From assembly GCA_902604245.1 (NCBI GenBank), contig CACKXQ010000003.1, forward strand, positions 26,145-90,144: a DNA stretch of 64,000 nucleotides. Reading direction: 5' to 3'. A program made the translations under genes and the position numbers. Shown here piece by piece: positions 1 to 8,847 of this stretch (its first letter is position 1; every line of letters begins with the position of its first letter). The notes under the pieces are model-generated. The model saw only the letters and a program-made list of their open reading frames with translations. It was not told where the DNA came from and ran no database searches. Source of the DNA: an uncultured Pelagibacteraceae bacterium. GTDB lineage: Bacteria; Pseudomonadota; Alphaproteobacteria; Pelagibacterales; Pelagibacteraceae.

Positions 1-2
1 TT

Positions 3-209
3 AGAGCTCATGAAATTTATACAATTAACGGAAATAAAATAGATGAAACATTTGTAAAATGGGACGATGAAAAAAATAAATGTTTTGCAGGTTTCGTTGT
101 AAGTGGAAATAATGTTGGTGTAGATGAAACTGTAAAAGTAAGTGGAGAAGCTTTGAGTTTTTTAAGTACAGGTATTGATACAAGAGTTTATTTTATTAAA
201 AATTTTTAA
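3..209 (+). CDS. C-terminal fragment of an unidentified protein truncated by the window edge
   Basis: Open frame from nt 3 to TAA at 207-209 (...FAGFVVSGNNVGVDETVKVSGEALSFLSTGIDTRVYFIKNF*); no family recognised. Confidence 0.5.
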   Translation, partial: RAHEIYTINGNKIDETFVKWDDEKNKCFAGFVVSGNNVGVDETVKVSGEALSFLSTGIDTRVYFIKNF

Positions 210-275
210 GGAGGAAAAGTAACAAATTATAGAGATTTTATTTTATCTTAAATTCGTATAACCTGAGTATTATTT

Positions 276-1307
276 ATGTCTGAACCAGTAATTAAATGCC
301 AATCTGTTTATAAAATCTTTGGAGCAAACGCTGAAAGAATGCTTAAAGAAGCAAATGGTAATGTTGATGCAAAAACATTTCAAGAAAATGGATGTATCGT
401 AGGAGTTAATAATGCTTCTTTTGAGGTATCTAAAGGTGAAATGTTAGTTGTAATGGGTTTATCAGGATCAGGTAAGTCAACACTATTAAGGTGTATATCT
501 AGATTAACAGACGCAACTGGTGGAAAAATTTTTATTGAAGGTCAAGACTTGCTTAATTTAAATAACAAGGAACTAATTGATTTAAGAAGAAATAAAATGG
601 GAATGGTTTTTCAAAGTTTTGCGCTACTTCCACATAAAACAGTTTTAGAAAATATTGCCTTTCCTCTTCAAATTAAGGGTATTAAAACTGAAGATAGTAT
701 TAATAAAGCAATGGATATGGTCAAACTTGTTGGTCTCGATGGAAGAGAAAATTATTTTCCAAGAGAGTTATCTGGAGGACAACAACAAAGAGTAGGAATT
801 GCAAGATCATTGGCAGTTGAGCCAGATATATGGTTCTTAGACGAACCTTTCTCTGCATTAGATCCACTTATAAGGAAAGAAATGCAAGATGAATTTTTAA
901 GACTTCAAGAAAAATTACAAAAAACTATAATGTTTATTACTCATGATTTTGATGAAGCCTTAAAACTAGCTGATCGAATAGCAATTATGAAAGATGGAAT
1001 AATTGAGCAACTAGATACACCTGCGAACATTGTTTTAAATCCAGCTACAGAATATGTAAGAAAATTTACAGAAGAAGTTCCAAGAGAAAAAGTTTTATTA
1101 ATTAAAGATGTAATGGATGAAATAACCTCTGACGACATGGGTGATATAAAAGTTTCAAAAGACGAGATTATTGAAAATGTTGCTGAAAAAATATTAACAC
1201 AAGAAAAAACAGTAGCTGTTACAGATGGCAAAAATAATATTGTAGGTTCAATTAATCCTGCAAAAATTATTAATACAGTTTTTGGGGGAAGAAAAAATAA
1301 TCATTAA
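276..1307 (+). CDS. Glycine betaine/proline/TMAO-type ABC transporter ATP-binding protein (ProV/OpuAA/TmoW-like)
   Basis: Walker A GLSGSGKST, signature LSGGQQQR, Walker B IWFLDEP, ProV-like N-terminus (CQSVYKIFG) and CBS-like C-terminal tail. Confidence 0.93.
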   Translation: MSEPVIKCQSVYKIFGANAERMLKEANGNVDAKTFQENGCIVGVNNASFEVSKGEMLVVMGLSGSGKSTLLRCISRLTDATGGKIFIEGQDLLNLNNKELIDLRRNKMGMVFQSFALLPHKTVLENIAFPLQIKGIKTEDSINKAMDMVKLVGLDGRENYFPRELSGGQQQRVGIARSLAVEPDIWFLDEPFSALDPLIRKEMQDEFLRLQEKLQKTIMFITHDFDEALKLADRIAIMKDGIIEQLDTPANIVLNPATEYVRKFTEEVPREKVLLIKDVMDEITSDDMGDIKVSKDEIIENVAEKILTQEKTVAVTDGKNNIVGSINPAKIINTVFGGRKNNH

Positions 1308-1310
1308 ATT

Positions 1311-3464
1311 ATGGAATTACTTAAAAAATATCCTAAATTGTTTCAATGGTTATTTTTATTAGCTGTATTTTTTGCACTATGCTTTGCAATTGATGTTCCT
1401 GAAACTTACAAATTTATTAGAGGACAAGCAGAATTTGTAAAAGATCCTAATCAGAGTGCCTTTGTATTTCTAGGTAAAGAGGTTAGATATTACGCTTTTG
1501 ATGTTTTCTGGAGATTGCCACCATTACTTGGATGGCTTCCAATTTGGATAAATGATTCATTATTCTTTTTAATGAATGATTGGATGCCAATGGAATTTTG
1601 GAATGAAGATACGCAGGAATATAAAACACGACCTTTAGTTTTACAAATAACTAGAAACCTAACCGCATTTATGACTTTTCTAATAGAATTAATTAGAGAG
1701 ATTTTATTAGGCGGTCTTGAAACAATTGTTGCTTTTACTAGTTGGGATTGGATTGATGCTAATCCCTGGGCAGAATTACCAGGCTTACCTTGGACTATTG
1801 TAGCAGCAGGATCAGCGATACTTGCTTATAAGTTAGGAGGTAAAGGATTGGCCTTATATGCACTTTTATCAATGACTTACATTTCAATATTTGGACAATG
1901 GAAACCGTCTATGCAAACACTCTCTTTTATATTAGTTGCAGCACCTCTTTCATTTATTTTTGGTTTAGGTTTGGGTGTTGCGGCATACAAAAGCAAAAGA
2001 GTAGAAAAAGCTTTATATCCAATACTTTTAGTTATGCAGACGATGCCCCAGTATGCGGTATTAGTTCCTGCACTAGTTCTTTTTGGGGTAGGAGACCATG
2101 CTGCAGTAATTATAACAATGATTGTTGCTGTGCCGCCAATGATACTATTAACTTTATTAGGTTTAAGGGCTGTCCCCCAAGAGGTAATTGAAGCTGGTAG
2201 AATGAGTGGATGTAGTAACTGGCAGCTAATGTCAAAAGTATTAATTCCGACAGCGAGAAGAGATATTTTAATAGGAGTTAACCAAGTTATAATGGTGTGT
2301 TTTTCTATGGCAGTGATCTCTGCATTTATAGGAGCAAAAGGTTTAGGTTTTAATTTATTATTAGCCCTAAATCAGTTGAATATTGGATTAGCATTAGAGG
2401 CAGGTCTTTGTATTAGTTTGATTGCAATTTTATTAGATAAGATGTCTTTAGCTTGGGCAAATAAACAGGTTGATTATTTTGGTAATTTAAATTTTTTTCA
2501 ACGAAATAAAAATTCATTATTCTTTGGAATTATAGTAATAGTAGGTATTCTATTAGCTTACTTTGGATCAATTTATTTTAAAGACGGGTATAATTATTTA
2601 TTTGAAGTTCCGCATAATAAAGGAATATCAACAGCAGACTTTTGGAATAAAGGTGTTGACTGGATATTTGATACTTTCTTTGTATATATAAAAGCATTCA
2701 ACACTTGGCTAATTGTTGATGTACTCCAACCGATGAGAGCTTTATATTTGAGAATGCCAGCCGTAGCCACATTAGTTCTAGTCGTTGGAGCTGGATATTT
2801 AATTGGTGGAGTTAGATCTGCTTTAGTTGTTTGTGGTTTAACTTTATTTATAGCTCTAAGCCCATGGTGGGATAGAGCTTTAGTAACTACATACATGGCA
2901 ACATTTGGTGTACTAGTATCTTGCACAATTGGATTTACTGTTGGAACTTTATGTTTTCAAAATAAACATTCTACAAACTTTATGTTAAATGTTTGTGATA
3001 TATTTCAAACTTTTCCATCTTTTGTATATTTAATCCCTGTGATGATGCTTTTTGGAATTACAGATACTTCAGTTTTAATTGCTGTAATAGTTTATGCTAC
3101 GATACCAGCAACAAGATACACAATTGAGGGTCTTAGAAGTGTTCCAGCTGGACTACATGATGCTGCAACGATGTCAGGTGTCACAAAGATTCAAAGACTA
3201 TTTAAAATAGAATTTCCATTAGCATTTCCACACATGATGTTAGGGCTCAATCAAACAATAGTTTTTGCATTATTTATGGTGATTATCGGGGCTTTTATTG
3301 GAACAGAGGATTTGGGTCAGTATATTTTAAAAGCTTTATCAGATAAAAAAGGTGCAGGTATTGGGTTAACACTTGGAATTTGTGTTGCATTTATTGGACT
3401 AATTTTTGATAATTTAATTAGAACTTGGGTAGGACAAAGAAAAAAACATTTAGGTATAGACTAA
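1311..3464 (+). CDS. Betaine/TMAO-type ABC transporter permease with two fused BPD_transp_1 domains (ProW/TmoV-like)
   Basis: 717 aa; two EAA-type loops (VIEAGRMSGCSNWQLMSKVLIP and LHDAATMSGVTKIQRLFKIEFP) in tandem; 3-nt gap after the ATPase. Confidence 0.92.
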   Translation: MELLKKYPKLFQWLFLLAVFFALCFAIDVPETYKFIRGQAEFVKDPNQSAFVFLGKEVRYYAFDVFWRLPPLLGWLPIWINDSLFFLMNDWMPMEFWNEDTQEYKTRPLVLQITRNLTAFMTFLIELIREILLGGLETIVAFTSWDWIDANPWAELPGLPWTIVAAGSAILAYKLGGKGLALYALLSMTYISIFGQWKPSMQTLSFILVAAPLSFIFGLGLGVAAYKSKRVEKALYPILLVMQTMPQYAVLVPALVLFGVGDHAAVIITMIVAVPPMILLTLLGLRAVPQEVIEAGRMSGCSNWQLMSKVLIPTARRDILIGVNQVIMVCFSMAVISAFIGAKGLGFNLLLALNQLNIGLALEAGLCISLIAILLDKMSLAWANKQVDYFGNLNFFQRNKNSLFFGIIVIVGILLAYFGSIYFKDGYNYLFEVPHNKGISTADFWNKGVDWIFDTFFVYIKAFNTWLIVDVLQPMRALYLRMPAVATLVLVVGAGYLIGGVRSALVVCGLTLFIALSPWWDRALVTTYMATFGVLVSCTIGFTVGTLCFQNKHSTNFMLNVCDIFQTFPSFVYLIPVMMLFGITDTSVLIAVIVYATIPATRYTIEGLRSVPAGLHDAATMSGVTKIQRLFKIEFPLAFPHMMLGLNQTIVFALFMVIIGAFIGTEDLGQYILKALSDKKGAGIGLTLGICVAFIGLIFDNLIRTWVGQRKKHLGID

Positions 3465-3468
3465 AATT

Positions 3469-4947
3469 GTGAAAAAATTTCTTGTTGCTATCGACCAAGG
3501 TACAACATCGTCTAGAGCAATTCTCTTTGATTTAGATGGCAATATAAAATTTACATCTCAGTTTGAATTTAACCAATACTTTCCAAAAAATGGATGGGTA
3601 GAGCATAATCCAAATGAAATTTGGTTAACAACTCTTAAAGCTTTAAAAAAAGTAATTAAAAAAGCATCTCTACTAAAAGGAAAAATATTAAGTATTGGAA
3701 TAACCAACCAGAGAGAGACAACTATTCTATGGAACAAGAAAACAGGTAAACCAGTATACAATGCAATTGTTTGGCAAGATAGAAGAACTCATGAGTACTG
3801 TGAAAAGCTTAAGCAAAAAAAATATGAAAATATTTTTAGAAGAAAAACTGGTTTATTTATTGATCCATATTTTTCAGCTACTAAAATTAAATGGATCTTA
3901 GAAAACGTAAAAATTTCGAAGAAACTTCAAAAATCTAATAATTTATTATTTGGCACTGTTGATACTTTCTTAATTTGGAAACTTACTAACGGACAACATC
4001 ATTTAACAGAGGCAACAAATGCAAGTAGAACAATGTTGTTTAATATAAACAATAACACTTGGGACAAAGAAATTTTAAAAAAGCTCAATATCTCAAAAAG
4101 TATTTTACCTGATGTAAAAAATTCAGCGGATAATTTTGGATCAACAAATAAAAAAATAATTGGATATGAAATTCCTATATCTGCAGTTTTGGGTGATCAA
4201 CAAGCTGCAGCTGTAGGACAATCTTGTTTTAAAAAAGGATCAATTAAAAGTACTTATGGCACAGGTGCTTTTGTAATAATGAATACTGGGTCAAAAAAAA
4301 TTTTTTCAAAAAATAAATTACTAACCACAATTTGTTACAGATTAAACGGAAAAAATACTTTTGCTCTCGAAGGTTCGATTTTTAGCGCTGGAGCAGGTGT
4401 TCAATGGTTAAGAGATAAGTTTAAATTAATTAATAATGCTTATGACACAGAACAAATTGCTAAATCCAAAAAAAATAATGAAGGTGTCTATGTTGTACCA
4501 GCTTTTAGTGGACTGGGAGCTCCATACTGGAGACCTGATGCAAGAGGAGTTATAACTGGATTAACTAGAGATAGTGATTGGAAAACCTTAGTAAGAGCAG
4601 TTATAGAATCTGTGGCATACCAAAGCTATGATCTATTTAATGCCATGAGAAAAGATGGATTAAAACCAAATATAGTAAAAATTGATGGAGGAATGGTGGA
4701 AAATGACTGGTTTTCACAGTTTTTGGCAAATATTATTGATATTAAAACAGAAAGACCCAAAGTTTTGGAAACTACAGCACTTGGAGTTGCTTTCTTTGCT
4801 GGATACCAAATAGGAATATTTAAATCATTACATCAAATAAAGAGAAAATGGAAAAAAGATAAAACCTTTAAACCTAAACTAAGTTCTACAATTAGAAAAA
4901 AACTATTGAATGGGTGGAAATTGTCAGTTGATAAAACCTTATTGTAA
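3469..4947 (+). CDS. glpK: Glycerol kinase
   Basis: FGGY family: IDQGTTSSRAILFD, GITNQRETT, GTGAFVIMNTG, VYVVPAFSGLGAPYW; GTG start. Confidence 0.95.
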   Translation: MKKFLVAIDQGTTSSRAILFDLDGNIKFTSQFEFNQYFPKNGWVEHNPNEIWLTTLKALKKVIKKASLLKGKILSIGITNQRETTILWNKKTGKPVYNAIVWQDRRTHEYCEKLKQKKYENIFRRKTGLFIDPYFSATKIKWILENVKISKKLQKSNNLLFGTVDTFLIWKLTNGQHHLTEATNASRTMLFNINNNTWDKEILKKLNISKSILPDVKNSADNFGSTNKKIIGYEIPISAVLGDQQAAAVGQSCFKKGSIKSTYGTGAFVIMNTGSKKIFSKNKLLTTICYRLNGKNTFALEGSIFSAGAGVQWLRDKFKLINNAYDTEQIAKSKKNNEGVYVVPAFSGLGAPYWRPDARGVITGLTRDSDWKTLVRAVIESVAYQSYDLFNAMRKDGLKPNIVKIDGGMVENDWFSQFLANIIDIKTERPKVLETTALGVAFFAGYQIGIFKSLHQIKRKWKKDKTFKPKLSSTIRKKLLNGWKLSVDKTLL

Positions 4948-4953
4948 ATTTTA

Positions 4954-6282
4954 TTATTTTAAAAACGTATCCATAGAGTCATCCATCGCTGATGCCCAAG
5001 GTGTATGATGAATAGGAGCTATGGATCCAGTCACAGGTGATGAAAAAGATTTATTTCTGTAAGTTGAAATATCATCCATTTTATGATGTTCCCAATCTTT
5101 AAAATGTTTTCTTATCAATTCAAAATCAATTTTTGGATAATCTGACATATCATGAAGCTCTTTGGTATACTCAGTTTGAAAATCAATCATTTGATCAGGA
5201 TTTTCTAATTTTTCTTCCATAGAAACCCATTTAGAAATATCTTTTTCTATTTCACTATCATTTGGAATCTTAATTTTATTCATTATCACATCCCTTGCTA
5301 ACCATGCTTGGCAATCAAACATATTAAAAGTATGAAATTGATCCTGCATACCTAGGTACATTAGCTTATGATTATCTTGCCAAACTACTCCTTTGTATAA
5401 TTTTGGTGGATATAATCTGTTGTGAGTTTTGAGACTTAGTTTTTCGTTCAAAAATGGAAAATGATGCAGGTAGCCTGTGCATAATATAATTACATCTGCT
5501 TCTTGTTCTGTACCGTCTTTAAAAATTGCTTTGTTACCTTCTAATCTATCTAGATAGTAAACTTCTTTCATACCAGAAGGCCATTTAAAACCCATTGGAT
5601 TATGTCTATAACCTATGGTTACACTTTTAGCTCCATATTTATTACACTGTAGTGCAACATCTTCAGCTGAATAACTGCTTCCAAGCACTATAACATTTTT
5701 ATCTCTAAATTCTTCAGCATCTCTGAAATCATGAGAATGCATTATTCTTCCTGGAAAAGAACTCATACCCTTGTATTCAGGAATAAATGGAACTGAAAAA
5801 TGTCCAGTTGAAACAATTACGTAATCAAACTTGTCAGACAAAATTTTATTGTTAGTTTTATCTTGATAGCTAACATCAAATTTATCTGAATTGTAATTTA
5901 CGCTCATTACACTTGTGCTAAATTTTATTTTGCTTTTAAGATTTCCTTTACTTACTCTCCCAATTATATAATTGTATAATACTTCTCTAGGTGGAAAAGA
6001 TGGGATAGGTTTTCCAAAATGCTCGTCAAAAGAATAATCTGCAAATTCCAGACATTCTTTTGGTCCATTTGACCATAAATATCTATACATACTGTTGGGT
6101 ACAGGATCACCATATTGATCTGAACCAGTTCTCCAACTGTAGTTCCATAGTCCTCCCCAATCATCTTGTTTTTCAAAACATACGATTTCTGGAACCTTTT
6201 CTCCTTTTTGTTCAGCATGTTCAAAGGCTCTTAACATGGATAAACCACAAGGACCTGCACCGATTATTGCAATTTTACTCAT
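4954..6282 (-). CDS. tmm: Flavin-containing monooxygenase, trimethylamine monooxygenase-like
   Basis: GAGPCGLSMLRAFE FAD motif, VLGSSYSAEDVA NADPH motif, CTGY motif; length and sequence resemble bacterial Tmm (ECLEFADYSFDEHFGKPIPSFPPREVLYNYI). Confidence 0.85.
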   Translation of the reverse strand: MSKIAIIGAGPCGLSMLRAFEHAEQKGEKVPEIVCFEKQDDWGGLWNYSWRTGSDQYGDPVPNSMYRYLWSNGPKECLEFADYSFDEHFGKPIPSFPPREVLYNYIIGRVSKGNLKSKIKFSTSVMSVNYNSDKFDVSYQDKTNNKILSDKFDYVIVSTGHFSVPFIPEYKGMSSFPGRIMHSHDFRDAEEFRDKNVIVLGSSYSAEDVALQCNKYGAKSVTIGYRHNPMGFKWPSGMKEVYYLDRLEGNKAIFKDGTEQEADVIILCTGYLHHFPFLNEKLSLKTHNRLYPPKLYKGVVWQDNHKLMYLGMQDQFHTFNMFDCQAWLARDVIMNKIKIPNDSEIEKDISKWVSMEEKLENPDQMIDFQTEYTKELHDMSDYPKIDFELIRKHFKDWEHHKMDDISTYRNKSFSSPVTGSIAPIHHTPWASAMDDSMDTFLK

Positions 6283-6396
6283 ATAAACTTTATAATTTTA
6301 AAAATTTATCTTATTAATAAAATCAAAAAAATAAAACTATTTTTTCTTTAAATTTACTTGTTATTAATGAATAGTTTATTTTTAGTTAATTTATTT

Positions 6397-7353
6397 ATGA
6401 AAAAAATTCTAATTATTGGAGGTGGAGCTATGGGGTCAGCATTCTCTGTTCCATGTATAGATAATAATCACAAAGTATTTATAACAGAGCCATACAGTCA
6501 AAGATTTATTAAAAATTTATCATCAAAAAATAAATTTCATTCAGGTTTAAAAATTAATCTTTCAAAAAAACTAATATTTAAAAAATATGCCAAAGAATTA
6601 TTTCTTGAAAAATATGATCTTATTGTTGTTGCATTAAGTTTATCAGGTATCAATTTTATTGGTAAAGAATTAAATAATTATAGAGTAAAATCTCCAATTT
6701 TAATTCTTACAAAAGGTCTCAAATACGATAAGAGAAATAAAAAAATTACGACTATTTCTCAAACTCTTTTAAAAAATAATCCTAAATTTAATGTATCAGT
6801 TTTAAAGGGACCTTGTTTAGCAAAAGAATTAGTGAGAAAAAGTCAAACGAGTGTAATTATAGCTAACAAGAACATTAAAACTGCAAAATTGTTAGGTAAA
6901 ATGATTTCAACTAAATATTATTTAATAGAATACTCTAAAGATGTAATTGGTGTTGAAATATGTTCAGCAATAAAAAATATTTATTCCATGATAATTGGCT
7001 CTGGTTTGAGTTTGAATAAATCTTCGAGTCTTTTTCAAAAATCACTTTCAGAAATGAAATACATAACTAAACAATTAAAAGGAAAAGAAGAAACAGTTTT
7101 AAGTCTAGCCGGAGTTGGTGACTTGTATGTAAGTGCAGCGGGTGGAAGAAATAGCAAGATGGGAAACTATTTAGGACAAGGTTTTACTTTCAAAAGTGCT
7201 AAAAAAAAGTTTATGGTAAATGATACTGTAGAAGGTGAACAACTTGTGAGAGAAATCGCGCCATTTTTTTTAAAAAAATTTAATTCAAAAAAAATTCCTT
7301 TAATGTTCAGAATGATTAGAGCAATTCTAAAAAATAAAAAATTTTTGATTTAA
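6397..7353 (+). CDS. gpsA: NAD(P)-dependent glycerol-3-phosphate dehydrogenase
   Basis: IIGGGAMGSAF, LKGPCLAKEL, LAGVGDLYVSA; ORF extends to 6358 (TTG) but MKKILIIGGG at 6397 is the likelier start. Confidence 0.87.
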   Translation: MKKILIIGGGAMGSAFSVPCIDNNHKVFITEPYSQRFIKNLSSKNKFHSGLKINLSKKLIFKKYAKELFLEKYDLIVVALSLSGINFIGKELNNYRVKSPILILTKGLKYDKRNKKITTISQTLLKNNPKFNVSVLKGPCLAKELVRKSQTSVIIANKNIKTAKLLGKMISTKYYLIEYSKDVIGVEICSAIKNIYSMIIGSGLSLNKSSSLFQKSLSEMKYITKQLKGKEETVLSLAGVGDLYVSAAGGRNSKMGNYLGQGFTFKSAKKKFMVNDTVEGEQLVREIAPFFLKKFNSKKIPLMFRMIRAILKNKKFLI

Positions 7354-7464
7354 AAAATATTATATTTATTGACTTTTTGAATAAAAAAGACTTTTTTAAC
7401 TTATTGTCATTCATTTCTCTCGCTGATACATTTACTTTATTAATCAACGAAAAGAGGGGAATCA

Positions 7465-8793
7465 ATGATTAAAAAAACAATAATAACCGTCTGTACACTT
7501 ATATTTTTAATTTCAAATATTAGTTACGCAGACATCACTTTTTGGACTACTGAAGTTCAGCCAGCTAGAATGGCTAAACAAGAGGCAATGGCTAAAGATT
7601 TTGAAGCTAAAACTGGCATCAAAGTTGAAGTTATTCCTGTAGAAGAAAAAGATTTAGGAACAAGAGCAACTGCAGCAGCTGCAGCGGGGGATCTACCTGA
7701 TGTAATCTATCATACATTACAGTATGTATTACCTTGGGCAGAAGCTGGAATATTGGATGTTGATGCAAATAACGCTGTCGTAAAAGAACTTGGCAAAAAA
7801 ACTTTCGCGCCAGGTGCTTTAAACATGGCTAAAAAAGGATCAAAAATAGCGGCTGTACCAGTTGATGGTTGGACGCAAATGGTCGTTTATAGAAAAGACT
7901 TATTTGAAAAAGCAGGTCTTGAGCCACCAACAAGCTATGAAAATATTACTAAAGCAGTTGAAGCACTTTCTGGTGATGGAATGTTTGGATTTGTTGCTGC
8001 AACAAAAACTGACGAAAACTTTATGAGTCAGGTTTTAGAACATGTTCTTTTAGCAAATGGAGTAAATGTTGTTAAAAAAGGCGCAATAAGAAAACAAGGC
8101 AAAAAGTTAAAAGCTTCTTTAGAGTTTTATAAAGTTATTGCAAATGCAAGTCCTCCAGGAGAATTATATTGGAAGCAATCAAGAGAATTATACTTTGCAG
8201 GAAAAACTCCTATGATAATTTGGTCTCCATTTATTATGGATGAATTAGCTGGCTTAAGAGACTCAGCGCCTCCAACAATAAATAGTGATCCAACATCTAG
8301 CGAGTTAGCTTCCAAAACTGGCTTCATCACGAACCTAAAAGGTCCTAATAATAATAAAGGGGCTGCTTGGGCTGATGTCAGATATTTTGGAATAACTGCT
8401 GATGCTGATACAGAAGAAGCAAGTGCTTTTATTAAATACTCAATGGATGAGGGTTATACAAAGACTCTCTCAATCGCACCAGAGGGTAAATTTCCTGTGA
8501 GAAGAGGAAACTCAAGCGATCCTGAAGCATTTACAAAAGCTTGGAGTAAATTGCCAGTGGGAGTTGATAGAAAAGCACCTTTATCAGACTTATATTCAGA
8601 GGATGTTATAAATAATATCGTTGCTGGATTAGATAAGGCTCAAAGATGGGGTGTAAAAGAAGGTGAACTTTCTAGAGCTTCTAAAATTATCAATAACAAG
8701 TTTATTAATAGAATAACTAGACTTTATGTTGATGGACAGATTGATATTGATCAAGCAGTAGATATGATCAATCAAAAACTCTCTCAATTTTAA
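7465..8793 (+). CDS. ABC sugar/glycoside transporter substrate-binding protein
   Basis: Signal peptide; family-1 SBP pattern (FEAKTGIKVEVIP, AAAAAGDLPDVIY, MIIWSPFIMDEL); purine-rich SD AAGAGGGG upstream. Confidence 0.92.
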   Translation: MIKKTIITVCTLIFLISNISYADITFWTTEVQPARMAKQEAMAKDFEAKTGIKVEVIPVEEKDLGTRATAAAAAGDLPDVIYHTLQYVLPWAEAGILDVDANNAVVKELGKKTFAPGALNMAKKGSKIAAVPVDGWTQMVVYRKDLFEKAGLEPPTSYENITKAVEALSGDGMFGFVAATKTDENFMSQVLEHVLLANGVNVVKKGAIRKQGKKLKASLEFYKVIANASPPGELYWKQSRELYFAGKTPMIIWSPFIMDELAGLRDSAPPTINSDPTSSELASKTGFITNLKGPNNNKGAAWADVRYFGITADADTEEASAFIKYSMDEGYTKTLSIAPEGKFPVRRGNSSDPEAFTKAWSKLPVGVDRKAPLSDLYSEDVINNIVAGLDKAQRWGVKEGELSRASKIINNKFINRITRLYVDGQIDIDQAVDMINQKLSQF

Positions 8794-8811
8794 TCTTGTA
8801 ATTTAAATTTA

Positions 8812-8847
8812 AATAAAAGCGGATAATATGTATTATCCGCTTTTATT
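8812..8847 (+). terminator. Strong intercistronic hairpin between SBP and permease (attenuator or mRNA-stabilising)
   Basis: AATAAAAGCGGATAAT-ATGT-ATTATCCGCTTTTATT: 16-bp perfect stem, 4-nt loop, ending at the nt before the permease ATG. Confidence 0.85.

Noticed and set aside
941-1231. 96-aa minus-strand ORF inside the ProV-like gene
   Set aside because: Fully antisense to a well-supported CDS and low-complexity (Ser/Ile/Phe-rich); a shadow ORF. The same reasoning removes other listed antisense ORFs such as 2594-2926, 12571-12867, 14798-15052, 16614-16895, 30445-30750, 32814-33131, 34498-34830 and 50319-50627.
1898-2191. 97-aa plus-strand ORF in an alternative frame of the fused permease
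   Set aside because: Entirely inside a membrane-protein CDS with clear EAA motifs; composition is an off-frame translation.
5964-6317. Overlapping ORFs 5964-6224 (-) and 6060-6317 (+) over the tmm 5' end
   Set aside because: Alternative frames over the FAD-binding region of a clear FMO; no motifs.
7354-7464. Long A/T-rich leader before the sugar SBP as a riboswitch or attenuator
   Set aside because: No stable stem beyond AAAAAAGACTTTTTT, whose 3-nt loop and AT-only stem are typical of background; only a likely promoter and good Shine-Dalgarno.
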